Below, piece by piece: positions 1-6,275 of a stretch of 40,014 bases of DNA. Position 1 is the stretch's first letter, and every line of letters begins with the position of its first letter. Both the position numbers and the translations under genes were made by a program. The stretch comes from Eubacterium sp. (GTDB lineage: Bacteria > Bacillota > Clostridia > Oscillospirales > Acutalibacteraceae). The notes under the pieces were generated by a model. The model was not told where the DNA came from. It searched no databases and was given only the letters and a program-made list of their open reading frames with translations. The DNA is taken from contig JAFSRX010000059.1 in NCBI GenBank assembly GCA_017445905.1, positions 1 through 40,014 of the forward strand, given 5' to 3'.

Positions 1-7
1 GAAAAAT

Positions 8-154
8 ATGAAAAAATTTGAATATAAAGAGCCTGAATTTAAGGTTGTTTCAACAAACGCACAGGATGTTTTAACCGCCTCACTTGATATCGTTTCAGAT
101 GCTTGGGACACAGGTTCAAACAATCACGGCGGCGGAATCGCCTTCGGAATTTAA
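8..154 (+). CDS. 48-residue small protein of unknown function
   Basis: An ATG-started frame of 48 codons ends in TAA directly before a strong terminator, so it looks like the last gene of a transcript. The region upstream is cut off by the window edge, so no ribosome binding site can be judged. The product starts MKKFEYKEPEFKVV, has a central acidic and threonine/serine part (QDVLTASLDIVSDAWD) and a Gly/His-rich tail (NNHGGGIAFGI). There is no signal peptide, membrane segment or cysteine. It resembles the short 'MKKYE.P...V....EDVITTS' type peptides common in gut Clostridia, which to my knowledge have no known function. This resemblance is from memory and not searched. A RiPP precursor is conceivable (leader-like start, Gly-rich tail), but no maturation gene is visible here. 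Confidence 0.6.
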   Translation: MKKFEYKEPEFKVVSTNAQDVLTASLDIVSDAWDTGSNNHGGGIAFGI

Positions 155-155
155 C

Positions 156-189
156 AAAAAAACAGGATGCGAAAGCATCCTGTTTTTTT
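156..189 (+). terminator. Rho-independent terminator
   Basis: An ACAGGATGC / GCATCCTGT stem with a GAAA tetraloop, preceded by seven A and followed by a run of seven T. It ends the transcript of the 48-residue protein gene. Confidence 0.93.
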
Positions 190-440
190 GTTAATTAGGA
201 ATTAGGAGTTAGGAATGAGGAATTTCGGGACCTGCGGTCGGCGGTTATAATATTATCGGCGAACGATAAACCTCACACCTTCCCCTTGAGGGGAAGGGGG
301 ACCGCCTGCGGTGGATGAGGTGTTTCGCCTTTTCCCATCAGTTCAGTAATACCAACCGTCAAATCAAGGGGACACACCTCTACGCAATTCTGACATAAGC
401 GGTTCGTCAAGGGCGAGGAATGTCCCCGTGTGCTGTGGAG
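190..440. repeat. Composite intergenic repeat block, left copy
   Basis: This gene-free stretch is built from repeat modules seen elsewhere in the window. 192-221 is a 7-bp periodic array (AATTAGG, AGTTAGG, AATGAGG). 269-333 is a double-hairpin unit with a CCTTCCCC/GGGGAAGG stem and an ACCGC-CTG-CGGT stem. 350-432 begins TCAAATCAAGGGGACACACC, ends GAGGAATGTCCCC, and has extra sequence between. The same modules occur in the opposite orientation and the same relative order at 39645-39855. No gene is visible here. Confidence 0.8.
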
Positions 441-464
441 GGAACACCCAAACCTATTATATTC

Positions 465-493
465 TTGACATAAAAATTGGCTTATGATAATAT
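465..493 (+). promoter_or_regulatory. Consensus sigma-A promoter of azlCD
   Basis: TTGACA (465-470), a 17-bp spacer and TAATAT (488-493). Transcription should start near 499-501, at or next to the ATG at 501, so the mRNA would be nearly or fully leaderless. Confidence 0.8.
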
Positions 494-500
494 CTTAGCT

Positions 501-1235
501 ATGAAAAAGAGCAGTGAAATTAAAGAAAACACATTTTTAAAGGGAATAGTTGACGGAATTCCGATTTGCCTTGGCTACTTTTCGGTTGCCTTTGCTTTCG
601 GAATTTTCACTGTTTCAAACGGACTGACCTCACTTGAAGCGCTTTTGATTTCAATGACGAATGTTACTTCGGCGGGTCAGCTTGCAGCCGTTCCGATTAT
701 TGTTTCAGGCGGAACACTTTTTGAACTTGCGGCAAGCCAGTTTGTTATCAATCTCAGATATGCGCTGATGAGTATAACGCTCTCGCAAAAGCTTGATGAG
801 AGCATTTCTCTTTTCGATAGATTAATTATCGCCTTTGTTAACACCGATGAGGTTTTTGCCGTTGCATCCTCAAAAAACGAAGTCGGCAAAAAATATATGT
901 TCGGACTTATTCTAACTCCCTGGCTCGGCTGGAGCGCAGGAACAATTGTTGGCGCAGTCGCAGGAAACATACTTCCTCCTCTTTTGATTTCAGCTCTCGG
1001 AGTTGCAATTTACGGAATGTTTATCGCAATAGTTATTCCGCCTGCAAAAGAGGATAAACACGTTCTTTTCTGCGTTATTATTGCAATAATTCTTAGCTGC
1101 ATTTTCAGATTCGTTCCCCTCCTTTCAAAGATTCAGAGCGGATTTGTTATTATAATCTGCGGCGTTCTTGCAAGCGCCCTTGCTGCAGCCCTATTTCCGA
1201 TTGAAGCAGAAAAGGAGGAGCAAAATGAAATTTAA
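501..1235 (+). CDS. azlC: AzlC family branched-chain amino acid exporter, large subunit
   Basis: Integral membrane protein of 244 residues. AzlC with AzlD forms an exporter of branched-chain amino acids (and azaleucine) in the BrnFE/AzlCD family. The sequence shows the family N-terminus (KGIVDGIPICLGYFSVAFAFGI), the SAGQLAAVPIIVSGG stretch and about five to six hydrophobic segments. An in-frame TTG at 477 lies inside the promoter spacer and cannot be the start, so I use ATG 501. No Shine-Dalgarno sequence precedes it and the predicted transcription start coincides with it, suggesting leaderless translation. The gene overlaps azlD by 11 bp, so translational coupling is likely. Substrate is inferred from the family only. 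Confidence 0.9.
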   Translation: MKKSSEIKENTFLKGIVDGIPICLGYFSVAFAFGIFTVSNGLTSLEALLISMTNVTSAGQLAAVPIIVSGGTLFELAASQFVINLRYALMSITLSQKLDESISLFDRLIIAFVNTDEVFAVASSKNEVGKKYMFGLILTPWLGWSAGTIVGAVAGNILPPLLISALGVAIYGMFIAIVIPPAKEDKHVLFCVIIAIILSCIFRFVPLLSKIQSGFVIIICGVLASALAAALFPIEAEKEEQNEI

Positions 1236-1545
1236 TCTCTTCCTTCCCTATCTTATAACAATGGCAGTTGTAACATACCTTGTCAGGGCAATTCCGCTTG
1301 TTCTTATGAAAAAGAAGATTGAAAATAAATTTCTTCTGTCTTTTCTTCACTATATGCCCTATGCGGTCTTAACAGTTATGACAATTCCTGCTGTATTCTT
1401 TGCAACCGACCATATAGCCTCCGCCATAATTGGAGTAGGCGTTGCGCTGATACTCGCATATTTCAAAAAAGGACTTTTAACCGTTGCCCTCGGAGCCTCA
1501 ACAGGAGTTTTTATAACTGAACTTATAATTAAATATCTTATTTAA
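1225..1545 (+). CDS. azlD: AzlD family branched-chain amino acid exporter, small subunit
   Basis: Small membrane protein of 106 residues, the usual AzlD size, with four hydrophobic segments and the family-like YLVRAIPLVLMKKKI near the N-terminus and HYMPYAVLTVMTIPAVFF in the middle. It partners AzlC in the exporter. The start at ATG 1225 is set by an excellent AAAGGAGGAG site at 1211-1220. A longer frame upstream lies inside azlC and is discarded. The gene is followed by a terminator, so azlCD form a two-gene operon. Confidence 0.9.
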   Translation: MKFNLFLPYLITMAVVTYLVRAIPLVLMKKKIENKFLLSFLHYMPYAVLTVMTIPAVFFATDHIASAIIGVGVALILAYFKKGLLTVALGASTGVFITELIIKYLI

Positions 1546-1557
1546 TCAAAATAAATA

Positions 1558-1594
1558 AGAGCCACAAGGAAAACAATCCCTGTGGCTCTTTTTA
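1558..1594 (+). terminator. Terminator of azlCD
   Basis: AGAGCCACA pairs with TGTGGCTCT, with inner AGG/CCC contacts, followed by TTTTTATT. Confidence 0.85.
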
Positions 1595-1610
1595 TTGATG
1601 TTTGAATAGG

Positions 1611-1740
1611 CTGAGGAAAAAAGATGCACAATTCCGTTTTCTTGCGAATGGGAGCTGTACAAAAGTACCGCCCCGAGCAAAAAACTGAAAACGCCAAAAA
1701 TCCCGATGATTCGATGTCATCGGGATTTTTCTTTTATTAG
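1611..1740 (+). other. Inter-terminator segment: mini-ORF or structured RNA candidate
   Basis: Between the azlCD terminator and the next terminator lies about 100 nt not explained by a known gene. A frame with GAGG at 1613-1616 and ATG at 1624 would encode 38 residues (start MHNSVFLRMGAVQKYRPEQK), but its last third runs through the terminator stem at 1697-1732, which argues against it. The segment also contains GTAC-AAAA-GTAC flanked by G-rich and C-rich strands (about 1650-1673), so a structured RNA is an alternative. No clear promoter precedes it. Function unknown. Confidence 0.3.
1697..1732. terminator. Terminator, probably bidirectional
   Basis: AATCCCGATGA pairs with TCATCGGGATT, with A-runs before and T-runs after. 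It can serve the plus-strand segment before it and the end of trxB on the minus strand. Confidence 0.85.
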
Positions 1741-1803
1741 AAAACAATTATAAATGATAAGAATTGTAAGAACATATTGATAATCGGCGTGTCTATGCGC
1801 TTT

Positions 1804-2718
1804 TTAACCAGCCTGATTAATATAATTGCACGCTGCCAGGGCTGCGATAGTTCCATCCGCTGCTGCAGTTGTTATCTGGCGGATTTGCTTGCTTCTGCAG
1901 TCGCCTGCAACAAAAACGCCGGGTGTTTTTGTTAAACAGCTTTCGTTAGAATCAAAATATCCGTAATCGTTGAGCTCTGCTAAGTCCTTAAACGGCTCGT
2001 TTTCGGGAACTAGACCAATTGCAACAAAAAGACCGTCAGCGTCAATTCTCTTTGTTTCGCCCTCGGTATTCTTGATTTCAACTCCGCAAAACTCATTGTT
2101 TTCGGTTAAGAGCTTTTCAATCTTAACGCCTGTATGAGCTTCAACATTATCCCTTGCGAAAAGAACGTCCTGAAGCCTTTGTTCTCCTGTGAAATAGGGC
2201 ATATCCTGAAGCATAATAACCTTCGAGCATTTATCTGAAAGAAGAATTGCTTCCTGAAGTGCTGAGTTTCCGCCGCCTGCAACACAGACAACCTTGTTTT
2301 TATAAAAATCGCCGTCGCAAACCGCACAGAAGGATATTCCCTCTCCAACAAGTTCGTTTTCGCCTTCAAGACCGAGCATTCTATGTTTAACGCCGGTTGC
2401 AATAATAACGGCTTTACCTTCAAATTTGCTTCCCTCTTCGGTTGAAACAACTTTATAGCTGCCCTTATCCTCGATTGAAGAAACGGTTTCAATTTCAAAT
2501 TCTGCGCCCTGTTCAAGAATCTGAGAAAACAATTCATCCGCAAATTCATTTCCGCTCATAGTCAGCCTTGAGGGAAAATTTTCAACCTTGGGCGAATGGG
2601 TTATCTGACCGCCGAAGCCTGCTTTTTCTATTACAAGAGCACTTTTGCCGTTTCTCTGTGCGTAGAGCGCCGCTGTCATTCCTGCAGGACCTCCGCCAAC
2701 AACAATTATATCGTACAT
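1804..2718 (-). CDS. trxB: Thioredoxin reductase
   Basis: NADPH-dependent flavoprotein of 304 residues that reduces thioredoxin-type proteins in the cytosol. Visible motifs are the FAD-binding GGGPAGM near residue 8, the redox pair CAVC (Cys131 and Cys134), the NADPH-binding GGGNSA, and a C-terminal FVAGDCR flavin motif. The length is typical. GGAGAA lies just upstream of ATG 2718. It is the third gene on the minus strand after nrdG and nrdD, separated from nrdD by a repeat-rich 215-bp leader. The context suggests it supplies electrons to the redoxin domain fused to NrdD, which is inference. Confidence 0.93.
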   Translation of the reverse strand: MYDIIVVGGGPAGMTAALYAQRNGKSALVIEKAGFGGQITHSPKVENFPSRLTMSGNEFADELFSQILEQGAEFEIETVSSIEDKGSYKVVSTEEGSKFEGKAVIIATGVKHRMLGLEGENELVGEGISFCAVCDGDFYKNKVVCVAGGGNSALQEAILLSDKCSKVIMLQDMPYFTGEQRLQDVLFARDNVEAHTGVKIEKLLTENNEFCGVEIKNTEGETKRIDADGLFVAIGLVPENEPFKDLAELNDYGYFDSNESCLTKTPGVFVAGDCRSKQIRQITTAAADGTIAALAACNYINQAG

Positions 2719-2737
2719 ATTTTTCTCCGTTCATATT

Positions 2738-2767
2738 AAATATGGGCGGATATAACCGCCCATATTT
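2738..2767. repeat. Perfect 12-bp inverted repeat in the trxB leader
   Basis: AAATATGGGCGG, a 6-nt loop, then CCGCCCATATTT. It lies about 20 bp upstream of the trxB start. There is no T-run after it on the minus strand, so it is a stable leader hairpin or an operator rather than a plain terminator. Confidence 0.6.
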
Positions 2768-2932
2768 TAACCTATTTGGCTTCCCCTTGAGGGGAAGCTG
2801 TCACGAAGTGACTGATGAGGTGGGTATATTTTATGAGTGTTTTCGGTGAATAGGTTTAAGTATGTTGTTAAGGCAACACACCTCATCCACCGCAAGCGGT
2901 CCCCCTTCCTCTCAAGGGGAAGGTTTGAGGTA
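2768..2932. repeat. Two inverted copies of the double-hairpin repeat
   Basis: One unit (about 2768-2822) carries the CTTCCCCTTGAGGGGAAG stem and a GTCAC-GAA-GTGAC stem. A second unit (about 2876-2932) in opposite orientation carries an ACCGC-AAG-CGGT stem and a CCTTCC..GGAAGG stem. Together they form a long imperfect hairpin between nrdD and trxB that may weaken read-through. Confidence 0.8.
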
Positions 2933-2933
2933 C

Positions 2934-5333
2934 TTACTGATTCATTAACCAGCCCTTGATGTCTGAAACGCCTCTGAATTTCTCGAAAGAATCATCTCCG
3001 TTCATAACAATAAGAGTTGGCGCCTGCTTAACTCCGAACTTTGCAACAAGCTCTGCCTGCTCATCAGCATTGAGCGCTGTATATTGAACGCCTGCTTTAT
3101 CAAGGAGTGCGCCTGCTGCCTTACAGTTGGGGCAGGTTGCAGTTTTGAAGAGGATGATGTTTGCATCAACATTTTCCTCAGCTGCAGCTGCAACGTCATT
3201 TGCAACAGCTTCAGGCTCAACATAATCAACAGGAGCAGGATTAGGTCCTGTATGAGTGAGCTTTGATCTTCCGATATTATAAACCTTACGGTCCTTATAC
3301 TCCTGAGCTTTACCGTCGTTCCAGTTCTGAATAGGACGATAGTAGCCTGTAATTCTTGAGTTAACCTCTGTTTTAGCTCCGCAGATCGGGCAGGTATATT
3401 GCTCGCCTGTTAAGTAGCCATGGTCCTTACATACTGAATATGTTGGTGACATTGTATAATAAGGAAGTTTATAGTTTTCTGCAATCTTGCGAACAAGATT
3501 TGCTGCTGCCTTCCAATCGGGAAGCTTTTCGCCGAGGAAAGCGTGGAAAACAGTACCTGAGGTGTAGAGAGTCTGAAGGTCGTCCTGAATATCAAGAGCA
3601 GAGAAGATATCCTCTGTATAGCCAACAGGAAGATGTGAGGAGTTTGTATAATAAGGAGTTCCATTCATATTAGCTGTTATGATATCGGGGAAGTCCTCTT
3701 TATCGTGTTTAGCAAAACGGTAGGTTGTTGATTCAGCAGGTGTTGCCTCGAGGTTATAGAGATCGCCGTATTCTTCCTGATAGTCTGATAGGCGCTCTCT
3801 CATATGATTGAGAACATCTCTTGCAAATCTCTGAACTTTTGGATCAGTAAGGTCTGCTTTAAGCCAGTTTGCATTAAGACCAACTTCGTTCATACCGATA
3901 AGACCGATTGTTGAGAAGTGGTTTGAGAAGGTTCCGAGATATCTCTTTGTATATGGATAGAGTCCCTGGTCAAGAAGAGTTGTTATAACAGTTCTCTTTG
4001 TCTTGAGTGAACGGGCAGCGATATCCATAAGTTTATCAAGGCGCTCATAGAAATCTTTTTCATCAGTTGCCTGATAAGCAATTCTCGGAAGGTTGATTGT
4101 TACAACGCCGATTGAGCCTGTTGATTCACCTGAACCGAAGAATCCGCCGCTCTTCTTGCGAAGCTCACGAAGGTCAAGACGAAGACGGCAGCACATTGAA
4201 CGAACATCGCTCGGCTCCATATCGGAATTGATATAGTTTGAGAAATACGGAGTTCCGTATTTAGCTGTCATTTCAAATAAGAGCTTGTTGTTCTCGGTTT
4301 CGCTCCAGTCGAAATCACGTGTTATTGAATATGTTGGAATAGGATACTGGAAGCCTCTTCCGTTTGCGTCTCCCTCAATCATAATTTCGATGAAGGCTTT
4401 ATTAACCATATCCATTTCCTTCTGGCAATCGCCATAGGTGAAATCCATTTCCTTTCCGCCGATAATAGCAGGAAGGTTTTTAAGGTCGTTCGGAACAACC
4501 CAGTCAAGAGTTATGTTTGAAAACGGTGCCTGTGTTCCCCAACGGCTCGGAGTATTAACGCCATAGACGAAGGACTGAACGCACTGCTTAACCTCTTTCT
4601 GAGAAAGATTGTCAACCTTAACGAACGGAGCAAGATATGTATCAAATGAAGAGAATGCCTGAGCGCCTGCCCATTCATTCTGCATAATTCCGAGGAAGTT
4701 AACCATCTGGTTGCAGAGAGTTGAGAGATGGTTTGCAGGTGAAGATGTAATCTTTCCTGTTACGCCGCCGAGTCCTTCCTGAATGAGCTGCTTTAAGCTC
4801 CAGCCTGCGCAGTAGCCTGAAAGCATTGAGAGGTCGTGAATATGAATATCTGCATTTCTGTGGGCATTAGCGGTTTCGTCATCATAAACCTCGCTGAGCC
4901 AGTAGTTAGCTGTTATTGCCCCTGAGTTTGAAAGAATAAGTCCGCCTACTGAATATGTTACAGTTGCGTTTTCCTTAACTCTCCAGTCATTGATTTTAAG
5001 ATAATTATCAACAATATCTTTATAGTTGAGAAGAGCAGAGTTAACGTTTCTTATCTTTTCTCTCTGGCGTCTGTAAAGAATATATGCCTTTGCAACATCG
5101 GCATATCCTGATTCTGAGAGAACCTTTTCAACGCTGTCCTGAATAGCCTCAACTGAAATTTTTTCATCCTTGATTTTATTTTCGAAATCTGCTGTGACGT
5201 GAAGAGCAATTAAATCAATAATGCTCTGGTGGTAGTTTCTGTTTTGCGAATCAAATGCTTTTGCGATAGCAGAGCTGATTTTGCTTATATCAAAATCTGC
5301 AACACTGCCATCTCTTTTGATAACCTGATACAT
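2934..5333 (-). CDS. nrdD: Anaerobic ribonucleoside-triphosphate reductase with fused C-terminal redoxin domain
   Basis: Class III ribonucleotide reductase of 799 residues that makes dNTPs from NTPs by glycyl radical chemistry. Order: an ATP-cone (MYQVIKRDGSVADFDI...), the radical-fold core with Cys175 (SGYCAGWS) and the adjacent pair Cys381-Cys382 (SMCCRLRLD), a Zn site (VCKDHGY..., CPICG near 634-650), and the glycyl radical loop SRITGYY with Gly663. After about residue 700 comes a Glu/Ala-rich linker and a thioredoxin/glutaredoxin-like domain with CPNC (Cys734, Cys737) and an APTLIV cis-Pro motif. The start at 5333 follows AGAGAGG. A start 13 codons earlier (5372) has no such site. A redoxin tail is beyond the usual 700-odd residues and suggests protein-thiol rather than formate reduction (inference). 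Confidence 0.93.
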   Translation of the reverse strand: MYQVIKRDGSVADFDISKISSAIAKAFDSQNRNYHQSIIDLIALHVTADFENKIKDEKISVEAIQDSVEKVLSESGYADVAKAYILYRRQREKIRNVNSALLNYKDIVDNYLKINDWRVKENATVTYSVGGLILSNSGAITANYWLSEVYDDETANAHRNADIHIHDLSMLSGYCAGWSLKQLIQEGLGGVTGKITSSPANHLSTLCNQMVNFLGIMQNEWAGAQAFSSFDTYLAPFVKVDNLSQKEVKQCVQSFVYGVNTPSRWGTQAPFSNITLDWVVPNDLKNLPAIIGGKEMDFTYGDCQKEMDMVNKAFIEIMIEGDANGRGFQYPIPTYSITRDFDWSETENNKLLFEMTAKYGTPYFSNYINSDMEPSDVRSMCCRLRLDLRELRKKSGGFFGSGESTGSIGVVTINLPRIAYQATDEKDFYERLDKLMDIAARSLKTKRTVITTLLDQGLYPYTKRYLGTFSNHFSTIGLIGMNEVGLNANWLKADLTDPKVQRFARDVLNHMRERLSDYQEEYGDLYNLEATPAESTTYRFAKHDKEDFPDIITANMNGTPYYTNSSHLPVGYTEDIFSALDIQDDLQTLYTSGTVFHAFLGEKLPDWKAAANLVRKIAENYKLPYYTMSPTYSVCKDHGYLTGEQYTCPICGAKTEVNSRITGYYRPIQNWNDGKAQEYKDRKVYNIGRSKLTHTGPNPAPVDYVEPEAVANDVAAAAEENVDANIILFKTATCPNCKAAGALLDKAGVQYTALNADEQAELVAKFGVKQAPTLIVMNGDDSFEKFRGVSDIKGWLMNQ

Positions 5334-5393
5334 AATAAACCTCTCTTCGTGATATTTTTTCTCGTCATACATATTTTTTTGACTGCGAAAATC

Positions 5394-5422
5394 ATTCTAT
5401 CATCAAGAGAGGCTTTTGTCAA
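5394..5422 (-). promoter_or_regulatory. nrdD promoter
   Basis: On the minus strand TTGACA, a 17-bp spacer and TAGAAT. Transcription would start near 5387, leaving a leader of about 50 nt to the nrdD ATG. nrdD therefore has its own promoter besides any read-through from nrdG. Confidence 0.75.
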
Positions 5423-5430
5423 TATGTTTT

Positions 5431-5486
5431 TACAATATATTCTAAAAATTTTTCGTATTTTTTATCCGACCCACTATATGTAGTTG
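5431..5486. promoter_or_regulatory. Tandem NrdR-box-like sites
   Basis: Two sites resemble the NrdR box ACACWATATATWGTGT: CCACTATATGTAGTT (about 5471-5485) and ACAATATATTCT (about 5432-5443). Their centres are about 41 bp apart, close to four helical turns. NrdR is the nucleotide-sensing repressor of ribonucleotide reductase genes, and nrd promoters often carry paired boxes. The assignment rests on consensus matching by eye. Confidence 0.55.
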
Positions 5487-5487
5487 T

Positions 5488-6180
5488 TTAGTCAACTCCG
5501 CGTAAATTCGAATTTTCAACATATTTCTTTGCAATTTCAGCAAAACGGCGCATTTCATCGGGATGTGGCGAAGTCAGATTGCCATACGGAACAGAATCTC
5601 TGTCGGTAAATCTCTGCAAATAATATGCCTTTGCGCCCCGTATCATTTCCCCTATCTTGTGGAAATCGCTCGTCTCGTGAAATTCCTTGATAACTGTTGT
5701 TCGAAATTCATAGTTTATATTCGAATTCATAAGGATTGAAATGCTCTTTTTTATCGGAGTCATATCAATTTCATCAAGTCCGCAGGTTAAGGCATACTTA
5801 TCCTCACTGTTTTTTATATCCATTGCAACGTATTCAACAAGCCCTTCATCAATAAGCTCTTTCAAAAGCTCGGGATGATTTCCGTTTGTATCAAGCTTAA
5901 CGGGATATCCCGCATTTCTTATCTTAATGATAAGCTCTTTAAGGTCTTTATGAAGGCAGGGCTCGCCCCCCGTTATTGCAACTCCGTCAAGCAGAGCTTT
6001 TCTTCCCTCAAGGAAGCTGATAAGCTCACTATCATCCATTATCGGCTTTTCAGTTCCATCTACAAGTTCAAAATTATGACAGAACGGACAGCGAAAATCG
6101 CAGCCGCCGAGAAAAACCGTGCATGCAACATGCCCGGGGAAGTCGAGAAGCGTCATTTTTTGTAATCCATGAATTTTCAT
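5488..6180 (-). CDS. nrdG: Anaerobic ribonucleotide reductase activating enzyme, radical SAM
   Basis: Radical SAM activase of 230 residues that installs the glycyl radical in NrdD. The SAM-cluster motif CDFRCPFC gives Cys27, Cys31 and Cys34. The start MKIHGLQKMTLLDFPGHVACTVFLGGC and the greater length (classic NrdG is about 155-175) fit the longer NrdG2-type subfamily. TGGEPCLH is the usual GGE motif. AAGGAAAAA lies upstream of ATG 6180. It is the first gene of the nrdG-nrdD-trxB set and has its own promoter. Related short activases for other glycyl radical enzymes are possible, but adjacency to nrdD settles the role. Confidence 0.9.
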   Translation of the reverse strand: MKIHGLQKMTLLDFPGHVACTVFLGGCDFRCPFCHNFELVDGTEKPIMDDSELISFLEGRKALLDGVAITGGEPCLHKDLKELIIKIRNAGYPVKLDTNGNHPELLKELIDEGLVEYVAMDIKNSEDKYALTCGLDEIDMTPIKKSISILMNSNINYEFRTTVIKEFHETSDFHKIGEMIRGAKAYYLQRFTDRDSVPYGNLTSPHPDEMRRFAEIAKKYVENSNLRGVD

Positions 6181-6192
6181 ATGTTTTTCCTT

Positions 6193-6221
6193 TATATATT
6201 AATACCAATTATATACATCAA
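6193..6221 (-). promoter_or_regulatory. nrdG promoter
   Basis: On the minus strand TTGATG, a 17-bp spacer and TATATA, just upstream of the nrdG ribosome binding site. Confidence 0.6.
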
Positions 6222-6229
6222 TTTAATTA

Positions 6230-6272
6230 TTGACCGAGCGCAGCGAGAAACCGACAACTCGGAACTTGAAAC
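6230..6272. repeat. Heptamer-type repeat with GAGCGCAGCGA hairpin
   Basis: Minus-strand reading gives AAGTTCC GAGTTGT CGGTTTC and then a CTCGCTGCGCTCGG hairpin. The same phrase GAGTTGTCGG occurs at 31605 and 36030. It fills the gap between nrdG and the DUF4037 gene. Confidence 0.7.
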
Positions 6273-6275
6273 TAT

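Noticed and set aside
477-500. TTG start of azlC eight codons before ATG 501
   Set aside because: The codons lie inside the spacer and -10 of the TTGACA-N17-TAATAT promoter, so they would not be transcribed.
3002-3229. Leu/Gln-rich overlapping frames such as those inside nrdD, the BMP gene and the glycosidase gene
   Set aside because: They have low-complexity compositions, lack ribosome binding sites and lie entirely within well-supported genes in other frames.
5334-5372. Earlier ATG for nrdD at 5372
   Set aside because: It has no ribosome binding site, while ATG 5333 follows AGAGAGG and gives the standard ATP-cone N-terminus.
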